From positions 186,001 to 250,000 of the forward strand of contig NZ_BCRO01000011.1 in assembly GCF_001552635.1 (NCBI RefSeq): 64,000 nucleotides of DNA. Direction: 5' to 3'. A program made the position numbers and the translations under genes. Positions 53,019-61,308 of this stretch are shown piece after piece. Position 1 is the first letter of the stretch; every line of letters starts with the position of its first letter. Under the pieces are notes generated by a model that was not told the DNA's origin, did not search any database, and saw nothing but the letters and a program-made list of their open reading frames with translations. The stretch comes from Actinomadura hibisca NBRC 15177. GTDB taxonomy: Bacteria; Actinomycetota; Actinomycetes; Streptosporangiales; Streptosporangiaceae.

Positions 53019-53924
53019 CTACACCAGCGAGCCGCGCTCGGCGGACACGGTGGCCTCGCCCGCAGGGGCGGGCACGCGCGCGGGCCGCTCGTGGTGCCTG
53101 CTGATGTTGCGTTCCAGCAGCTCGATGGACTCCTTGACGCCCGCCGCGCCCGCCGACGGCTCGGGCAGCCGCCCGTCCTCGCGCTTGAGCCGCACCAGCG
53201 CGTCCTCGATGGCGTCGTGCGCGGCGAACAGGCACGGCGTGCTGTAGATCGCGACGTCCACGCCCAGCTCGGCCAGCTCCGGCAGGGACAGGCGCGGCGA
53301 CTTCCCGCCGCCGATCTGGTTGAACAGCAGCGGCTTGCCGCCCAGCACCTCGCGGACGCGCTGGATCCACTCGACGCTGCGGACGCCGTCCACCAGCACC
53401 ACGTCGGCGTCGGTCTCGGCCAGCGCGGCGGCGCGCCGCAGGATCTCCTCCTCGGTGCCCGCGTCGGTCCGGGCCACCACCACCAGGTCGCGGCGGGTGC
53501 GCAGCACCAGGTCGAGCTTGGCGAGGTACTCCTCCAGCGGCAGGATGCGCTTGCCGTCCACGTGCCCGCAACGGCGCGGCCGCTGCTGGTCCTCCAGGAT
53601 CACCCCGGACGCGCCGATCCGCTCCAGGTGCTCCACGACGTGGCAGGCGACCTCGGGGTCCACGTAGCCGTCGTCGATGTCGACCAGCAGGTGCTGGCGC
53701 GGGAAGGCGAGCCGCAACCGCTGCACGAAGGCCACCATGTCGGGCCAGGCGATGAACCCGATGTCCGGCAGGCCGTAGTGGGAGGCGGCGAAGCCGAAGC
53801 CCGAGACGAACATGCCGTCGTAGTGCCGGGCCGCCAGGGAGGCGGAGAACATGTCGTACACCCCGATGAGAGGGGTGACGCCCTCGGTCAGGATCTCGCG
53901 GCGCAAAGCGTCCCCGTGGTTCAC
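53019..53924 (-). CDS. Isocitrate lyase/PEP mutase superfamily enzyme
   Basis: A 301-residue TIM-barrel enzyme of the ICL/PEP-mutase group. LIGVYDMFSASLAARHYDGMFVSGFG (about 18-43), the metal-site DIDDGY, GVILEDQQRPRRCGHVDGKRI (the K/R-x-C-G-H catalytic loop is RRCGHVDG), and VVARTDAG are visible. GTG 53924 has an AGGAG RBS. The family cleaves or forms C-C or C-P bonds of 2-oxo acids (2-methylisocitrate lyase, oxaloacetate hydrolase, carboxyphosphonoenolpyruvate mutase). Its partner BASS transporter suggests pyruvate or another acid. Exact reaction not decided. A GCCGCA/TGCGGC repeat (53957-53977) lies upstream. Confidence 0.88.
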   Translation of the reverse strand: MNHGDALRREILTEGVTPLIGVYDMFSASLAARHYDGMFVSGFGFAASHYGLPDIGFIAWPDMVAFVQRLRLAFPRQHLLVDIDDGYVDPEVACHVVEHLERIGASGVILEDQQRPRRCGHVDGKRILPLEEYLAKLDLVLRTRRDLVVVARTDAGTEEEILRRAAALAETDADVVLVDGVRSVEWIQRVREVLGGKPLLFNQIGGGKSPRLSLPELAELGVDVAIYSTPCLFAAHDAIEDALVRLKREDGRLPEPSAGAAGVKESIELLERNISRHHERPARVPAPAGEATVSAERGSLV

Positions 53925-54048
53925 GGCTGCTCCTGAGGTGGTGGTCGGTCGGCGATGCCGCAAGTTACTCATGCGGCGCGCGAAGAGGGGGCCAACCGAA
54001 ACCCAACCCGCCTCAAAATGATCTTGAGTTCGCTCCGGCCGCCGCGCC

Positions 54049-54744
54049 CTAGCGGGTGGCCCGCGCGAGCAGGCCGTCGACGAACGCCTCGATCCCCTGC
54101 GGAAAGGTGTCGCGCGCGGCCAACTCCTCCCACCGGTCGCCGAGGGCGGCCAGGTGCGGGATCTGGGACATGTCGAGATCGTCGCCGAAGAAGGCCTCGT
54201 CGTCGGCGGGCCGCACGTTCCCCGCCTGCCTGCGGACGGAGTGGACGCGCACCAGGATCTCGCCGACGAGGTAGTACCAGACGCTGCGGAAGACGTCGAC
54301 GGCCTGCTCCGGCGTGCATCCGCACTCGACGGCCCCCGCCACGATGACCTCGACCATCCGGAGGGCCGGTTCGCCGAGGCGGCCGAGGAAACCGTCGGTG
54401 ATGAGGATCTCCGCCGCCCAGGGCAGGGCGGCGAGGGCGTCGTGGATCGCGGTGGCCGCCGCGATGACGCGGTCGCGCGGCGCTTCGGGCAGGTCGAGGT
54501 GCAGCGTCGTCTCGGCGACCTCGTTGATGAGCTGGACGAGCAGGTCCTCGCGGTCGCGCACGTGGTGGTACAGGGTCGTCGTCCCGATGCCGAGGTCGGC
54601 CGCCAGGCGGCGGACGGTCAGCTTCTCCCAGCCGTCCCGCTCGATGATCCGGCGGGCCGCCGCCAGGATCCGGGCGCGGTCGGTGACCGGCGGCCTGCCG
54701 GTGCGGCCGCTCGGTGCGTCTGGTCGGGGCATCGGTCCCATCAT
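54049..54744 (-). CDS. TetR-family transcriptional regulator
   Basis: A 231-residue TetR protein. The HTH region (about 18-70) reads RARILAAARRIIERDGWEKLTVRRLAADLGIGTTTLYHHVRDREDLL, and the rest is a TetR_C-type ligand domain. Start ATG 54744 (54741 and 54732 are possible). It is divergent from the ABC transporter pair across a region with a perfect 20-bp palindrome overlapping a promoter, so it most likely represses the transporter. Confidence 0.9.
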   Translation of the reverse strand: MMGPMPRPDAPSGRTGRPPVTDRARILAAARRIIERDGWEKLTVRRLAADLGIGTTTLYHHVRDREDLLVQLINEVAETTLHLDLPEAPRDRVIAAATAIHDALAALPWAAEILITDGFLGRLGEPALRMVEVIVAGAVECGCTPEQAVDVFRSVWYYLVGEILVRVHSVRRQAGNVRPADDEAFFGDDLDMSQIPHLAALGDRWEELAARDTFPQGIEAFVDGLLARATR

Positions 54745-54783
54745 GCCGCCCCCTCGCCCCGGGGCGCGAAAGTGGTCCCCGTG

Positions 54784-54830
54784 TTGACCGGAGGCGGCGG
54801 TGCACCGTACTTTCGGAACATGTTCCGAAA
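54784..54830 (+). promoter_or_regulatory. Promoter overlapped by a 20-bp palindromic operator
   Basis: A TTGACC box (54784-54789) and TACTTT box (54808-54813) spaced 18 bp form a promoter for the rightward ABC genes. The perfect palindrome TTTCGGAACATGTTCCGAAA (54811-54830) covers the -10 and start region. Binding there would block transcription. Confidence 0.65.
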
Positions 54831-54878
54831 CTCTAGCGGTCCAGGTGGGCCGAGGTCGACGCGATGGGATGAGCCGCG

Positions 54879-56672
54879 ATGAGCGTCACCGAGACGAGGG
54901 AAAGATCCGCGCCGCCGGATGCCGGTGTTGCGGCGGAGCAGAGCATGGCCGGGCTGTTGCGGCCGCACGTCGGCGGTTTCGCGGCCGTGGTGATCCTCCA
55001 GGTGGTCGGTGCCGTCGCGGGTCTCGCGCCGCTGCTGGCGGTCGTCGAGCTGGGCCGCACCTTGCTGGCGTCCGGGCCCGTCGATCGTGGTCACGTCTGG
55101 ACCGTGGTGATCGTGGGCGCGGTGGGGCTGCTGGTCCGGCTGGTGTTCACGGCCGCGTCGTCCGGGATCGGGCACGTTCTCGACGGCCGGGTGCAGTTGT
55201 CGTTCCGGCGGCTGTTGGCGGTGCGGCTGGGACGGGTGCCGATCGGCTGGTTGTCGCAGCGTCGGACTGGTGGGCTGGCCAAGGTGGTGGGCGAGGACGT
55301 CAGCGCCGTGCACCCGTTCATCGCGCATGCGCCCGGGGAGTTGGTCGCCGCGTTCGTGGTGCCGTTGGTGTCGCTGGTCTACCTGTTCACCGTGGACTGG
55401 CGGCTCACGTTGATCACGCTGATCCCGGTGGCGCTGGCGGTGGCACACGTCCCGCTGATGATGACTCCGACCCGGCTGCGCGAACAGCAGGACTTCGACG
55501 CGGGCATGGAGCGGATCGCCAGCGCCGCCGTCGAGTTCGTCCAGGGCATCGCGGTGGTCAAGGCGTACGGCGGGGGCGGGCGGGCCCATCGCCGGTTCCG
55601 CACCGCCACCGACGAGTTCGCCGACACCTTCCTGCGCTGGGCGCGCGGGTTGTCCCCGATCGCCGCCGGGATGCAGCTGGTGTTGTCGCCGCCGTTCGTG
55701 CTGCTGGTCGTGCTGATCGGCGGCACCGCCCTGATCACCGGCGGCGGCCTGACCCCCGCCGACCTGCTGCCCTTCCTGCTGCTGGGCCTGGGCCTGACCG
55801 CCCCGGTGGCGGCCCTGGGCCACGGTTTCGACGACTTGCAGGCCGCTCGGCGCGCGGTCGGCCGCATCCGCGACGTGCTCGCAGTGCCGTCTCTGCCGGA
55901 GCCCGCCCGTCCGGCCGTGCCGCAGGGCCACCGGGTAGAGCTGCGTGACGTCCGCTTCGGCTACGACGACGATCGTGAGGTGCTGTGCGGGATCAACCTC
56001 GTGCTCGAACCCGGGACGGTCACCGCACTCGTCGGACCGTCGGGCAGCGGCAAGTCCACGCTCGTCCAACTGCTGCCGCGCTTCTTCGACCCAACGCACG
56101 GCTCGATCACCCTCGGCGGCGTCGACCTGCGCGAACTCAGCAGCCACGACCTCTACCGCACGGTCTCGTTCGTCTTCCAGGACGTCCGCCTGCTGCGCGC
56201 ATCGGTCGCCGACAACATCGCGCTGGCCGTCCCGCACGCCAGCCGAGACGACATCGTGCGCGCCGCCCGGCTGGCGAACATCCACGAACGGATCCTCCAG
56301 CTACCGCGCGGCTACGACACCGTGATCGGCGGAGAGGCCGTCCTGTCGGGCGGCGAGACGCAGCGCGTCTCCCTGGCCCGCGCCCTGCTCGCCGACGCGC
56401 CCGTTCTGGTACTCGACGAGGCCACCGCCTTCGCCGACCCCCACACCGAACAGGCGGTGCGCAGCGCTCTCGCAACGCTGTCGGGTGATCGCACAGTCCT
56501 GGTGATCGCCCACCGCCTGGAAACGGTCGCCGACGCCGACACCGTCGTCCTGCTGGAGAACGGAACCGTCGTCGAGCACGGCAAGCCCGCCGACCTGCTG
56601 GCCCGCAGCGGAAAGTTCGCCGCGTTCTGGCGCACCCACCACGCCGCCGCCCAAGAACAGGAAGCCCGATGA
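54879..56672 (+). CDS. ABC transporter, fused permease/ATPase (first half of pair)
   Basis: A 597-residue exporter-fold ABC protein. Six membrane helices (about 25-310) are followed by the nucleotide-binding domain: Walker A GPSGSGKST (about 389-397), Q-loop FVFQDV, signature LSGGETQRV, Walker B VLVLDEA and H-loop IAHRLE. All catalytic elements are present. It overlaps the next gene by 4 bp (ATGA). Heterodimeric pairs of this type export drugs or lipids, or import siderophores (YbtPQ and IrtAB types); the sequence alone does not decide. Controlled by the divergent TetR. Confidence 0.9.
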   Translation: MSVTETRERSAPPDAGVAAEQSMAGLLRPHVGGFAAVVILQVVGAVAGLAPLLAVVELGRTLLASGPVDRGHVWTVVIVGAVGLLVRLVFTAASSGIGHVLDGRVQLSFRRLLAVRLGRVPIGWLSQRRTGGLAKVVGEDVSAVHPFIAHAPGELVAAFVVPLVSLVYLFTVDWRLTLITLIPVALAVAHVPLMMTPTRLREQQDFDAGMERIASAAVEFVQGIAVVKAYGGGGRAHRRFRTATDEFADTFLRWARGLSPIAAGMQLVLSPPFVLLVVLIGGTALITGGGLTPADLLPFLLLGLGLTAPVAALGHGFDDLQAARRAVGRIRDVLAVPSLPEPARPAVPQGHRVELRDVRFGYDDDREVLCGINLVLEPGTVTALVGPSGSGKSTLVQLLPRFFDPTHGSITLGGVDLRELSSHDLYRTVSFVFQDVRLLRASVADNIALAVPHASRDDIVRAARLANIHERILQLPRGYDTVIGGEAVLSGGETQRVSLARALLADAPVLVLDEATAFADPHTEQAVRSALATLSGDRTVLVIAHRLETVADADTVVLLENGTVVEHGKPADLLARSGKFAAFWRTHHAAAQEQEAR

Positions 56673-58384
56673 TCCGCATGCTGCTGCGCGTGCTGGGACA
56701 CCAGTACGCCCGGCCGGTGCGCCGCACCGTCGCCCTGATGACCGCGACCGCCGTCATCGAGGGCCTGTCCTACGCGCTCCTGGTCCCAGTCCTGGGGACC
56801 CTTTTCGGGGACGACCCCGACGACGCCTGGCCCTGGCTGACCGCCTTCGGAGCCGCGATCGCCCTCTACGCCGTCCTCCGCTACGCCAGCGACCTGTCCG
56901 GCTTCCGCGTCGGGACCACGCTCCTGCGCGGCATGTACCACCGGTTCGGCGACCACCTGGCCCGGCTGCCCCTCGGCTGGTACGGGGCGGGCCGGATCGG
57001 CGAGGTGTCCGTGCTGGCCAGCCGGGGCCTCCTTCAGGCGATGAGCGTGATCGCGCACCTGCTGGCACCGTTCGTCTCCGCCAGCGTGACCCCGCTGACG
57101 ATCGTCGCCGTGATGTTCGCCTTCAACTGGCAGATGGGACTGGCGGCGCTGGTCGCCGTGCCGGTCGTGGCGGCGATCCAGGTCTGGACGGGACGTTCGA
57201 CGACCGCAGCCGACGCCGAGCGGCACGAACGCGACCAGCAGGCCGCCGGACGGGTCATCGAGTACCTCCAGGCCCAGCCGGTACTGCGTGCCGGTGGCCG
57301 GACCACCGAACGTTTCGAACTGCTCGACGACTCGCTGCGGGAACTCCAGCGCGCGTCCCGCCGCACCGTCCTGTCGGCGCTGCCCGGCATGGTGGGCCTG
57401 ACGCTCACCGTGCAGGCGGTGTTCACCGGCGTGCTGGCCCTGGGCGCCTACCTCGCCCTGGGCGGGACCGTCGGGACGGCGGAGGTGCTGGCGATCCTGG
57501 TGCTGGCCGCCCGCTGCGCCGATCCGGTCCTGTCGCTGACCGACATCGGCGGCAAGCTGCGCGCCGCGCAGTCCGAGCTGGCCAGGCTCGACGCGTTCCT
57601 GCACACCGAACCGCTGCCCGAACCTCGCCAACCCCTCCGTCCGGCCGACCACGGCCTGGAGTTCGACTCCGTCACCTTCCGGCGCGATGACCGCACGGTG
57701 ATCGACGGCCTGTCGTTGTCCGTCCCGGCGGGGCGGCGGCTCGCCATCGTCGGACCGTCAGGTTCCGGCAAGACGAGCCTGCTGCAGTTGCTCGCGCGGT
57801 TCCACGACGTGGACGCGGGCGCGGTGCGCATCGGCGGCGTGGACGTGCGCGACATCGCCACCGAAGAACTGATGGCACAGATCGCCATCGTCTTCCAGGA
57901 CGTCTACCTCTTCGACGGCACCATCGAAGACAACATCCGCCTCGGCTGCCCCGACGCCAGCGCCGACGACGTACGCGCCGCAGCAACGGCGGCGCGGCTG
58001 GACGAGGTGATCGAACGACTGCCCGGCGGCTGGGACACCAACGTCGGCGAAGGCGGCACCCTCCTATCAGGCGGCGAACGCCAACGCGTCTCCATCGCCC
58101 GAGCCCTCCTCAAAAACGCACCCGTCATCCTCCTGGACGAAGTCACCTCCGCCCTCGACCCCATCAACGAAACCGCCGTCCACCACGGCATCGAACACCT
58201 CATGGCCGACCGAACCGTCGTCATGGTCGCCCACCGCCTCCGCACCATCCAACACGCCGACCACATCACCTTCCTCGACAACGGCCACATCACCGAACAA
58301 GGCACCCACGACGAACTCCTCCACCACAACGGCCGCTACGCCGACTTCTGGAACGCCTCCCTGACACCGGCCGCCGGGGAATGA
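56669..58384 (+). CDS. ABC transporter, fused permease/ATPase (second half of pair)
   Basis: A 571-residue partner of the preceding protein. Six membrane helices (about 20-300) and an ATPase domain with GPSGSGKTS, FQDVYLFDGTIEDN, signature LSGGERQRV, Walker B VILLDEVTSALD and H-loop VAHRLR. Both ATP sites of the predicted heterodimer look canonical. Translationally coupled to the first gene. A clear terminator follows. Codon use at the 3' end (58100-58380) is less extremely GC than upstream, with many CAC and ATC. Confidence 0.9.
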   Translation: MIRMLLRVLGHQYARPVRRTVALMTATAVIEGLSYALLVPVLGTLFGDDPDDAWPWLTAFGAAIALYAVLRYASDLSGFRVGTTLLRGMYHRFGDHLARLPLGWYGAGRIGEVSVLASRGLLQAMSVIAHLLAPFVSASVTPLTIVAVMFAFNWQMGLAALVAVPVVAAIQVWTGRSTTAADAERHERDQQAAGRVIEYLQAQPVLRAGGRTTERFELLDDSLRELQRASRRTVLSALPGMVGLTLTVQAVFTGVLALGAYLALGGTVGTAEVLAILVLAARCADPVLSLTDIGGKLRAAQSELARLDAFLHTEPLPEPRQPLRPADHGLEFDSVTFRRDDRTVIDGLSLSVPAGRRLAIVGPSGSGKTSLLQLLARFHDVDAGAVRIGGVDVRDIATEELMAQIAIVFQDVYLFDGTIEDNIRLGCPDASADDVRAAATAARLDEVIERLPGGWDTNVGEGGTLLSGGERQRVSIARALLKNAPVILLDEVTSALDPINETAVHHGIEHLMADRTVVMVAHRLRTIQHADHITFLDNGHITEQGTHDELLHHNGRYADFWNASLTPAAGE

Positions 58385-58395
58385 GATCGGAGGAA

Positions 58396-58446
58396 GATCA
58401 GAAAGTGCGCCGGGCCCCGCATTTCCCGGCGGCTTTCTGATCCTTT
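58396..58446 (+). terminator. Intrinsic terminator after the ABC operon
   Basis: The arms GATCAGAAAG and CTTTCTGATC, extended by CGCCGGG/CCCGGCG with a one-base bulge region, form a long stem ending at 58442 and followed by CCTTTTCC. This is the clearest T-tailed terminator in the window. Confidence 0.8.
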
Positions 58447-58568
58447 TCCGGCCTATATCTTCGTCATTAAATCACCGCACGGCCGTTAACGGACAGGTAC
58501 CGCCGATCTAGCCATTTCCATGCGAATTTAGGGGGCCACGGGGATAACCGGCCGAAACGGGGGTTTCG

Positions 58569-61253
58569 ATGGCTCTGGTCGTGACGTTCACAGGAAAGAC
58601 CGCACTGCCCATGCCCAGCGCGGGCGCGGCCTACAAGATCTGGTCCTACCGGGTCGAGCCGAGCGGTGGCGGCGACCTCCAGCCCGGCCACCGCATCGCG
58701 CTCGGCCTGCCGCGCGACGTCGACGTGCAGAACCCCGACGCCTACGCGGGCGTCCCGCAGCTCGCCAACTCCTTCCTCCAGCGCGACGCGACCTCCAGCC
58801 GCCAGTACGTGGGCCGGACCATCACCTCCCAGAACGCCCAGACCATCTCCTTCGTCGCCCCGGCCGCCGAGTCGACCTGCGAGATGTTCCTGGTCAAGGG
58901 CCCGTCGAACCAGCCGTGGTCCTCGGTGCCCTTCGCCACCAACTCCAACGGACCCTCCAACCACGTGCAGGTGCTGACCGCGCCGGTCACCGGGCCGCCG
59001 GTGTTCAACGGCCGTCCGGTGAGCGACTTCACCGGGACGTTGCCGTACGCGAGCGAGGTGTTCGGCGTCTACCAGCCGCTGGCCGGGTGGTTCGGCGCGC
59101 AGAACACGCTGCGGACGTTCGCGGGCGAAGGGCTGGACCAGACCGCGTTCTTCGGCCATGCCGCGCGCACGCTGGACGAGCAGGCCTTGGCCGCGCTCGC
59201 CGAACGTCTCGACGCCGCCGCCCAGGGCGTGTTGTCGCCCGTCGGCCTGGTGAACCTGTTCCGGCAGTACTTCTTCGAGTTCGACACCTTCCTCGGCGCG
59301 CCCGCCGGGCACCTGTGGATCAGCCCCGGCGGCACCGTCGAGGTCGTGGAGACCAGCACGCGCCGCACCCTGGTGGAGCGGACCGCCGAGCAGTCGGAGG
59401 AGTCCTCGCGTAAATCCGAGGAGAGCCTGACCGAGCAGGACGACGTCGCCGACGCCGTCAAGGAGGAGAACGCCAACGACACCAAGCTCGGCGTCAGCGT
59501 CACCGGCGGCGTCAACGCCGGGATCTACCACGCCGACGCCAGCGCCAGCTTCAGCACGCAGGCCACGGTCCGGCGCTCGTCGGAGGAGACCCACAAGCAC
59601 TCGCGCACGCAGAGCGCGAAGGTCACCAGCGAGATCAAGCGCAACTTCAAGACCACGTTCAGGACGGTGTCGGAGACCACCGACACCTCCAGCCGCCGTT
59701 ACCTGGTGCAGAACACCACCAACGAGCTGGTGAACTACGAGCTGCGGCGCAAGATGCGCAAGGTCGGCGTCCAGCTCCAGCACATCGGCACCCGGCTGAG
59801 CTGGCAGGTCTACTTCGACGCCCCCGGCCGCGACCTGGGGCTCGGCGACCTGGTGCACGTCGTGCCCGCGCCGGACCTGACCACGATCCCCAAGCCCGCC
59901 GCCGTGCCGTACCCGGCCGACCAGAAGGTGACCCACACGCTGTCGGTGCCGTTCATCCTGTACCAGGGCGCCGACGACGAGGCGGAGAACACCTACCAGG
60001 CCGACCCGGGCGCCGACATCAACCACGGGTACTTCGACCCCGACGTCGGCGAGAAGGACATCGTCCAGTTCCGCTTCGACTACACGCTGCCGCCCCCGCC
60101 GTCGGGCTTCGAGCTGCACAAGTTGTCCGGCGTCGACTTCCACGGCGCGCAGGTCCAGTTCACCACCGACGCGCCCGACCTCGGCACCAACCCCGACCCG
60201 GCCAGGAACAGCTTCGCGCTGCGCCTGACGCACGCCAACTGGCAGCGCAAGAAGTCCCTGCCGCTGGACGCCTCCTTCGTCTACGTGCCCACCAAGCAGA
60301 CGATGCAGGAGATCGACAAGGCCAACGCCGAGGCGCAGGCCGCCTACACCAAGCAGGTCGCCCAGCTCCAGCACGAGGCGTACGCCAACGCCGTCCGGGA
60401 CCGCCTGAAGCTGGTCAGCTCGATGCGGCCCCGGCGCGCCGAGGACCTGCGCAGCGAGGAGCGGCAGACCGTCTTCGGGCAGCTCATCCGCCGGTTGTCG
60501 CTCGGCGACGACCCGCACCTGGGCTCGGAGCTGATCCGGCAGATCTTCGACGTGGACGAGATGTTGTACTTCGTCGCGCCCGACTTCTGGCGGCCCGGCG
60601 CGGTGGCGCACCCGACGCAGGACAGCGTCGGCAAGTACCCGGTGCCCGCCCCCGCGTGGGGCCCCGACCAGACGACGCCCCTGGCCGGGGACGCGGTGGC
60701 GAGCTGGTACTCGCACACGGACAAGACGTTCGCGGCCGGGCCGTCGGGCCAGCCCGTCCCCGAGTGGCGGGTGAACTACCTCATCACCGAGGACACCCGG
60801 CCCGCCCCGCTGGGCAGCTCGCTGGGCTGGCTCGTCCAGAACGACGGCGACGAGCGGCGCAACGAGTTCCTCAACGCCGCGTGGGTCAAGGCGGTGCTGC
60901 CGGTGCGGCCCGGCCACGAGCTGGCCGCGCTCGCCTGGCTCGCCGAGGTCGAGGGCGAGGCGGCGCTGGGCCTGCCCTACCCCGTCCAGCCCGGCGACCC
61001 GCCCGAGTACCAGGGCAAGAAGGTCGGCGAGGTGCTCCAGATCGTCGGCGGCGGGTTGCAGGCCGCCAACACCGACGTGGCCAACACCCTGGCCACCGAG
61101 GAGGCGTTCGAGACGGGCTTCGACCCGCTGTCGGGCGGGTTCCGCCCCGCCGAGCCGTACCAGGTCTTCGACCAGTGGGTGGAGATCCTGCCGACCGACC
61201 AGGTCGCCGCCGTCCAGGTCAAGTACGACCCCAAGACCGGCCAGCAGGCGTGA
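58569..61253 (+). CDS. Large protein of unknown function (894 residues)
   Basis: An 894-residue protein without signal peptide or obvious membrane helix. About 1-255 is beta-rich (N-terminus MALVVTFTGKTALPMP). A strongly charged Glu/Ser/Lys segment follows (about 261-305, EQSEESSRKSEESLTEQ), then an alternating polar/apolar stretch (about 307-376, LGVSVTGGVNAGIYHADAS). The middle is beta-rich, a coiled coil is likely at about 579-615 (EIDKANAEAQAAYTKQVAQL), and the C-terminus contains LITEDTRPAPLGSSLGWLV. I do not recognise a characterised family. A GGGGG stretch precedes ATG 58569. The next gene, 55 bp away, is probably its partner. Confidence 0.8.
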   Translation: MALVVTFTGKTALPMPSAGAAYKIWSYRVEPSGGGDLQPGHRIALGLPRDVDVQNPDAYAGVPQLANSFLQRDATSSRQYVGRTITSQNAQTISFVAPAAESTCEMFLVKGPSNQPWSSVPFATNSNGPSNHVQVLTAPVTGPPVFNGRPVSDFTGTLPYASEVFGVYQPLAGWFGAQNTLRTFAGEGLDQTAFFGHAARTLDEQALAALAERLDAAAQGVLSPVGLVNLFRQYFFEFDTFLGAPAGHLWISPGGTVEVVETSTRRTLVERTAEQSEESSRKSEESLTEQDDVADAVKEENANDTKLGVSVTGGVNAGIYHADASASFSTQATVRRSSEETHKHSRTQSAKVTSEIKRNFKTTFRTVSETTDTSSRRYLVQNTTNELVNYELRRKMRKVGVQLQHIGTRLSWQVYFDAPGRDLGLGDLVHVVPAPDLTTIPKPAAVPYPADQKVTHTLSVPFILYQGADDEAENTYQADPGADINHGYFDPDVGEKDIVQFRFDYTLPPPPSGFELHKLSGVDFHGAQVQFTTDAPDLGTNPDPARNSFALRLTHANWQRKKSLPLDASFVYVPTKQTMQEIDKANAEAQAAYTKQVAQLQHEAYANAVRDRLKLVSSMRPRRAEDLRSEERQTVFGQLIRRLSLGDDPHLGSELIRQIFDVDEMLYFVAPDFWRPGAVAHPTQDSVGKYPVPAPAWGPDQTTPLAGDAVASWYSHTDKTFAAGPSGQPVPEWRVNYLITEDTRPAPLGSSLGWLVQNDGDERRNEFLNAAWVKAVLPVRPGHELAALAWLAEVEGEAALGLPYPVQPGDPPEYQGKKVGEVLQIVGGGLQAANTDVANTLATEEAFETGFDPLSGGFRPAEPYQVFDQWVEILPTDQVAAVQVKYDPKTGQQA

Positions 61254-61261
61254 CCCGGCGC

Positions 61262-61285
61262 GGCCCCGGCCTCCGGGCCGGGGCC
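61262..61285. other. Intercistronic hairpin
   Basis: A perfect 10-bp stem (GGCCCCGGCC and complement) with a TCCG loop lies between the two unknown genes, 14 bp before the AGGAG of the second. No T-run; it may tune expression of the second gene rather than terminate. Confidence 0.5.
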
Positions 61286-61308
61286 CCGGCCCACCGCTAG
61301 GAGCGTTC

